Shown: in pieces, positions 6,241-9,370 of the stretch
Layout: each line of letters starts with the position of its first letter
How positions within the stretch are numbered: the stretch's first letter is position 1
DNA from: Phycisphaerales bacterium
GTDB taxonomy: Bacteria; Planctomycetota; Phycisphaerae; Phycisphaerales; SM1A02
DNA: 9,370 bases
Direction: 5' to 3'
Assembly: GCA_018882625.1 (NCBI GenBank)
Contig: VERO01000076.1
Span: forward strand, 1 to 9,370
Made by a program: the position numbers and the translations under genes
Notes under the pieces: generated by a model
Seen by the model: only the letters and a program-made list of their open reading frames with translations
What the model was told of the DNA's origin: nothing
The model's database searches: none

Positions 6241-7755
6241 GTGGCGTCGCGAACGGATCTCGCCACGGAGCTCGCCAGAGTGCGAGAGCGTGATGCCATT
6301 GGCCACGCTGCACATGCGATGGTCGCGACTGTCGCGATCCTCCTACAGCCCATCGCCAACGCGCCCGCGAATGTCGGCTTCGTGCTGCTATGCATCATGG
6401 GCGCGCTGCGCGTGCACCGGCTGTGGCGTGCGTGGGCGCTCATGTTCCGCGAGTGGTTCTGGCTCCTGCTGGTGGCATGGGCCGCCTGGACGGGCATCAC
6501 GCTGCTCTGGAGCGAGGCACCCGAGTACGGCCTGCGCCAGTGGAGCGCATTCCGCGCCATCCTGTGGGTGCCGCTGCTGTGGCCGGTCATGGACCGCTGG
6601 CGATGGATGGTCTTCGGCCTGCTCGCCGGCGTCGCGTGCGGCAACGCGCTGCAGCTCTCGCAGTACTGGTGGGGATGGCCGAAGGTCCGCGCGGACAAGG
6701 GCATCGGTGGCGGCCTCCACATGTACACCTACATGGGCGCCTGGTGCGCGATCGCGTTCGCGATCTGGATGATGATGGCGGTGTCGCTCCCCTGGAGGCG
6801 CGCCACCATCGCAGTGGCGCTCGCCTCGCTTGCCGCGATCGGGCTCGTGATCGCGAGCACGCGCGGCGTGGTGATTGGCGCAGCCTTGGAGGTCCTCGTG
6901 GTCGCAGCCGTGCTCGCGATCCGCCAGCGCGACTGGATGCGCCGCGCCGTGGTGCGCGCGAGCGTGGGTACCGCCATCCTCTGCATCGTGTGGATGTTCG
7001 TGGGCGAGCGCGTGGAGAGACGGTTTGAGGCGATGATGGTTGAGGTACGGGTCGTGGCCTCGCCCGCGCCGCTCAGCGCCGCCAAGTCCACATCGGCGGC
7101 GGACCAGGCCGATGCCGGCGACGCTTCCGCCACCGCGACCCAGAGAGCCAGCATCCCAAGCGCGCCGATCTCCGAGATGGCGCTGCGCGCACGACTTGCC
7201 GACTCGCGCTTCCACGTGTGGGACTACTCGCTGCTCCAATGGAGGGAGTCGCCAGTGGTGGGCATCGGATTCGGCTCTGTGCTGCCGCGCGCCAAGCACG
7301 CATCCGAGCACGACACAATGCTGACGAGCGAGCAGCGCAAGGGTGTCTCCATTGGCCATCCCCACTCCACATGGATCCAGACGCTGTCCGAGACCGGACT
7401 CGTCGGGTTCTCACTCTACGCCTCCTGGGTGCTGGTGATTCTCGCCTGCGCCTGGTCGGCGCTTGCGCCGCAGACCTGTTTCACCGCAGGCCACATCACG
7501 CGCCAAGACGGCACGCGCCACGCGCCAGGCGGGACACGCGAGCACCGCGCGCCAATCGAGCGCGCCGACCCGCTCACCGGCCCAGTCCCCTCATGGCTCG
7601 ACGCCGGCCTGCTCGGAGCCGTGATCGCGTTCCTCGTGGCCGCGCAGTTCGACTGCTACCAGATGAACGCCACCGCATTCGCGATCGGGCTCATTCCCGC
7701 CGCGATCCTCTGCCGGCCGCGCGGCGCAGCGCAAGCCACAGCGCCACGGCGCTGA
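6241..7755 (+). CDS. O-antigen ligase/polymerase-like membrane protein (Wzy_C family)
   Basis: From GTG 6241 this is a 504-residue polytopic membrane protein with about ten hydrophobic segments. Enzymes of this family act on the outer face of the inner membrane, ligating O-antigen to lipid A-core, polymerising repeat units, or glycosylating proteins from a lipid-linked donor. STRGVVIGA (206-214) supplies the conserved Arg, and the large extracytoplasmic loop carries DSRFHVWDYSLLQW (321-334), ESPVVGIGFGSVL (336-348) and GHPHSTWIQTLSETGLVGF (372-390). The His and Glu in the last are the residues typical of WaaL/Wzy_C proteins. The loop also has an Ala/Ser/Asp-rich insert (about 273-317). Ligase and polymerase cannot be told apart by sequence. 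The start is uncertain: the frame is open from GTG 6163, with TTG 6202 and the first ATG at 6319. GTG 6241 keeps an Arg-rich N-terminal tail before the first membrane segment. The 3' end overlaps the converging glycosyltransferase gene. Confidence 0.87.
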   Translation: MASRTDLATELARVRERDAIGHAAHAMVATVAILLQPIANAPANVGFVLLCIMGALRVHRLWRAWALMFREWFWLLLVAWAAWTGITLLWSEAPEYGLRQWSAFRAILWVPLLWPVMDRWRWMVFGLLAGVACGNALQLSQYWWGWPKVRADKGIGGGLHMYTYMGAWCAIAFAIWMMMAVSLPWRRATIAVALASLAAIGLVIASTRGVVIGAALEVLVVAAVLAIRQRDWMRRAVVRASVGTAILCIVWMFVGERVERRFEAMMVEVRVVASPAPLSAAKSTSAADQADAGDASATATQRASIPSAPISEMALRARLADSRFHVWDYSLLQWRESPVVGIGFGSVLPRAKHASEHDTMLTSEQRKGVSIGHPHSTWIQTLSETGLVGFSLYASWVLVILACAWSALAPQTCFTAGHITRQDGTRHAPGGTREHRAPIERADPLTGPVPSWLDAGLLGAVIAFLVAAQFDCYQMNATAFAIGLIPAAILCRPRGAAQATAPRR

Positions 7756-8668
7756 AGCGCGCCCACACCCCCGCATAGACCATCCACATCAGCGGCGCGG
7801 CGTGCGTTGGCGCCCAGTACGTGCGGTAGAAGAGCACCATGCCGCGGTGCTTGTGCCACTCGGTGCCGATGGTGCGGCCGCCGGTCGTGCCGCGCAGCGC
7901 ATGCCACGCGTGCGCCTGAGGCACGAACTTGATCAGGTACCCCGCACCGCGGATGCGCATGCAAAGGTCGAGGTCCTCGCAGTGCATGAAGTAGCGCTCG
8001 TCGAACGCGCCCACTTCATCCAGCACCGAGCGCCGCACCATCATGCATGCGCCGGAGACCGCATCCACGTCAATGGGCTGGTCGCCTAGCGGCGCGCGCT
8101 GCAGGTGAAAGTCCGGGAAGAGCTGCGGCCACCACTGTCCGAGCGGCCACAGGCCAAATGCGCGCACGAAGCCGCGCCATGGAGTTGGAGTCGACCTGCG
8201 CGATCCGCCCTGCTCCGTGCCTTGGGCGTCCACGAGCTTGCCGCCGACCGCCCCCACCCGGTCCGAAGACCTGATCGAGCTGCACAGCGCGTCCACGGTC
8301 CCCTCAAGGCACCTCGCATCCGGATTCAGGAAGAGCACCAGGTCGTCTGCGTGGGCGGATCCCGATGATGCGCCCGCACGGGGCCGCTCGCGAGACTGCG
8401 GGGCACCTTCGCTGCCGCGATCGATCCACCCGATCGCCCTGAGTCCCTCGTTGCACGCGACGGCGAACCCGCCGTTGCTGGCACGCCGGATCACGGTGAG
8501 CGAGGGCCTGCCCGCACACTGCCTCTCGAGCAGCTCCACGCTGCCGTCCGCCGACGCGTTGTCGACCACGACTACGCCGTCAACGGCGTCGATCACCGAC
8601 GCCACCGCATCTGCCAGCATCCTGCCGGCATTGAAGTTGACGATCACCGCGTGGACCACTGTGCTCAA
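7691..8668 (-). CDS. Family 2 glycosyltransferase (WbbL/rhamnosyltransferase-like)
   Basis: This 325-residue cytoplasmic or membrane-associated enzyme is expected to transfer a nucleotide-activated sugar, often dTDP-rhamnose in close relatives, to a growing lipid-linked glycan. It has the GT-A opening VVHAVIVNFNAGRMLADAV (4-22), VVVVDNASADGS (32-43), SNGGFAVACNEGLRA (64-78), the metal and sugar site LFLNPDA (112-118), and the acceptor-domain signature VSGACMMVRRSVLDEVGAFD (204-223) leading to FMHCEDLDLCMRIRGAGY (227-244) with the catalytic ED. A hydrophobic C-terminal segment (about 288-316) may anchor it. A Gly/Ser/Arg-rich insert of about 25 residues (83-108) precedes the NPDA motif. No ATG suits the start; TTG 8668 and GTG 8659 are both possible, just before the first beta strand. 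The frame stays open to 9193, but that part is antisense to the permease gene. The gene is divergent from the permease and converges on the ligase gene. Confidence 0.92.
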   Translation of the reverse strand: MSTVVHAVIVNFNAGRMLADAVASVIDAVDGVVVVDNASADGSVELLERQCAGRPSLTVIRRASNGGFAVACNEGLRAIGWIDRGSEGAPQSRERPRAGASSGSAHADDLVLFLNPDARCLEGTVDALCSSIRSSDRVGAVGGKLVDAQGTEQGGSRRSTPTPWRGFVRAFGLWPLGQWWPQLFPDFHLQRAPLGDQPIDVDAVSGACMMVRRSVLDEVGAFDERYFMHCEDLDLCMRIRGAGYLIKFVPQAHAWHALRGTTGGRTIGTEWHKHRGMVLFYRTYWAPTHAAPLMWMVYAGVWARFSAVALWLALRRAAGRGSRRE

Positions 8669-8695
8669 CCCGAGCGTACAGCGCGGATCGCGCAC

Positions 8696-9370
8696 ATGCG
8701 TAGGATGCGACGCGTGCACGCGCTGCGCGCGACAGCTCGGGAGTGGTGGGACGGCACGCGCGCCGCGGACCTCTGGCTGACGCTTGCCTGGTACGACATT
8801 GCGCTGCGCTACCGCGGATCGTTCCTCGGCCCGTGGTGGATCACGCTGAGCATGGGCATCATGATCATGGGTCTCGGGCCGCTGTACTCGACGATCTTCG
8901 ACATCCCGATGGCCACGTTCTTCCCGTACGTGACGCTGGGCATCATCTTCTGGGGGTTCATCTCCACCACCATCAACGATGGTTGCGCATGCATCACCGG
9001 GGCCGGAAACTTCCTCAAGCAGTCGCCCTTCCCGGTGAGCGCGTTCGTGTGGAGGATCATCGCCAAGCACCTCATCTTCACGGCGCACCACTTCGTGATC
9101 TTCATCCCGGTGGCGATCTGGGCCGGCATCACGCCCAACTGGCACACGCTGGCGTTCATCCCGGGGCTGGCGGTCGTCACCCTCACGCTCCACTCCCTTG
9201 CCATGATCCTTGGCATCCTCTGCGCGCGCTTCCAGGACATCACGCAGGTGGTCACGAGCACCATGACCATGCTGATGTTCCTGACGCCCGTGTTCTGGTA
9301 CCCGGAGGGCCGCGTCGCGGTCGCGAAGCGGCTCATCTACAACCCGCTCTACTACCTGCTCGAGCTGCTG
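8696..9370 (+). CDS. ABC-2 type polysaccharide export permease (Wzm/KpsM-like), 3' end beyond window
   Basis: I translated 225 codons to the right edge without a stop. This is the membrane subunit of an ABC exporter that moves lipid-linked O-antigen or capsular glycan across the inner membrane; its ATPase (Wzt-like) should lie just beyond the edge. The N-terminal amphipathic stretch LAWYDIALRYRGSFLGPWW (30-48) is the hallmark coupling region of Wzm-type permeases. Membrane segments lie at about 49-68, 75-93, 117-143, 152-175 and 188-202. NFLKQSPFPVSAFVWR (105-120), CARFQDITQVVTS (176-188) and TPVFWYPEG (197-205) match conserved loops of the family. About 40-60 residues appear to be missing at the C-terminus. 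Possible starts are ATG 8696, ATG 8705 and GTG 8714; the last has a TAGGAT box 7 bases before it. None has a Shine-Dalgarno sequence. The gene pairs functionally with the divergent glycosyltransferase and the ligase-like gene. Confidence 0.92.
   Translation, partial: MRRMRRVHALRATAREWWDGTRAADLWLTLAWYDIALRYRGSFLGPWWITLSMGIMIMGLGPLYSTIFDIPMATFFPYVTLGIIFWGFISTTINDGCACITGAGNFLKQSPFPVSAFVWRIIAKHLIFTAHHFVIFIPVAIWAGITPNWHTLAFIPGLAVVTLTLHSLAMILGILCARFQDITQVVTSTMTMLMFLTPVFWYPEGRVAVAKRLIYNPLYYLLELL
8701..8706 (+). promoter_or_regulatory. Possible -10 box (TAGGAT) for the permease if it starts at GTG 8714
   Basis: TAGGAT ends 7 bases before the in-frame GTG at 8714, matching the TANNNT spacing seen at asnB (7) and at the genes starting at 1828 and 2695 (6). 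It would lie inside the gene if ATG 8696 is the true start. Confidence 0.25.

Noticed and set aside
5128..6315. 395-codon minus-strand frame
   Set aside because: It runs opposite the DUF218 gene, is composed mainly of Arg/Gly/Ala, and shows no recognisable motif.
6388..7365. 325-codon minus-strand frame
   Set aside because: It lies antisense to the membrane segments of the ligase-like gene and is His/Arg-rich as such shadows are.
8669..9193. N-terminal extension of the glycosyltransferase frame
   Set aside because: The extension is antisense to the permease, whose translation is clearly a conserved Wzm-type protein, and family members begin at the VVHAVIVNFN strand.

Overview
The window reads as one stretch of a GC-rich bacterial chromosome (about two thirds G+C by eye) carrying part of a surface polysaccharide (O-antigen or exopolysaccharide) locus. 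The recognisable functions are an asparagine synthetase-type amidotransferase, two PAPS-dependent sulfotransferases, a DUF218/YdcF-type membrane protein, an O-antigen ligase/polymerase-type membrane protein, a family 2 glycosyltransferase and an ABC-2 polysaccharide-export permease. The organism cannot be fixed from the sequence alone. Clear Shine-Dalgarno sequences are almost absent, and TANNNT boxes sit 6-7 bases before several starts. That would suit a lineage with leaderless or SD-poor translation, for example some planctomycetes, but this is only a guess.

Layout. 1-1761 (-) is asnB, with its C-terminus beyond the left edge. It has no internal stop over 587 codons. 1828-2634 (+) is a sulfotransferase divergent from asnB. 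2695-3447 (+) is an unrecognised protein, and 3444-4031 (+) is a second, unrelated sulfotransferase overlapping it by ATGA. 4083-4239 (-) is a decayed, internally deleted second asnB copy. 4328-5017 (+) is a nucleotidyltransferase-fold protein with an N-terminal extension that looks like a fused partner. 5209-6081 (+) is the DUF218 protein and about 6241-7755 (+) the O-antigen ligase-like protein. 7691-8668 (-) is the glycosyltransferase, overlapping the ligase gene tail to tail by 65 bases. 8696-9370 (+) is the export permease, open at the right edge.

How the parts may work together (inference). The glycosyltransferase builds a lipid-linked glycan, the permease with an ATPase presumably beyond the right edge exports it, and the ligase-like protein attaches or polymerises it outside the inner membrane. 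The amidotransferase and sulfotransferases would add amide and sulfate groups. The sulfotransferase trio lies between a live asnB and an asnB relic in the same orientation, so this part of the locus looks like a site where cargo genes are exchanged. The nucleotidyltransferase gene resembles a mobile toxin-antitoxin-like module rather than a polysaccharide gene.

No tRNA, rRNA, CRISPR array, transposase or convincing intrinsic terminator was found.
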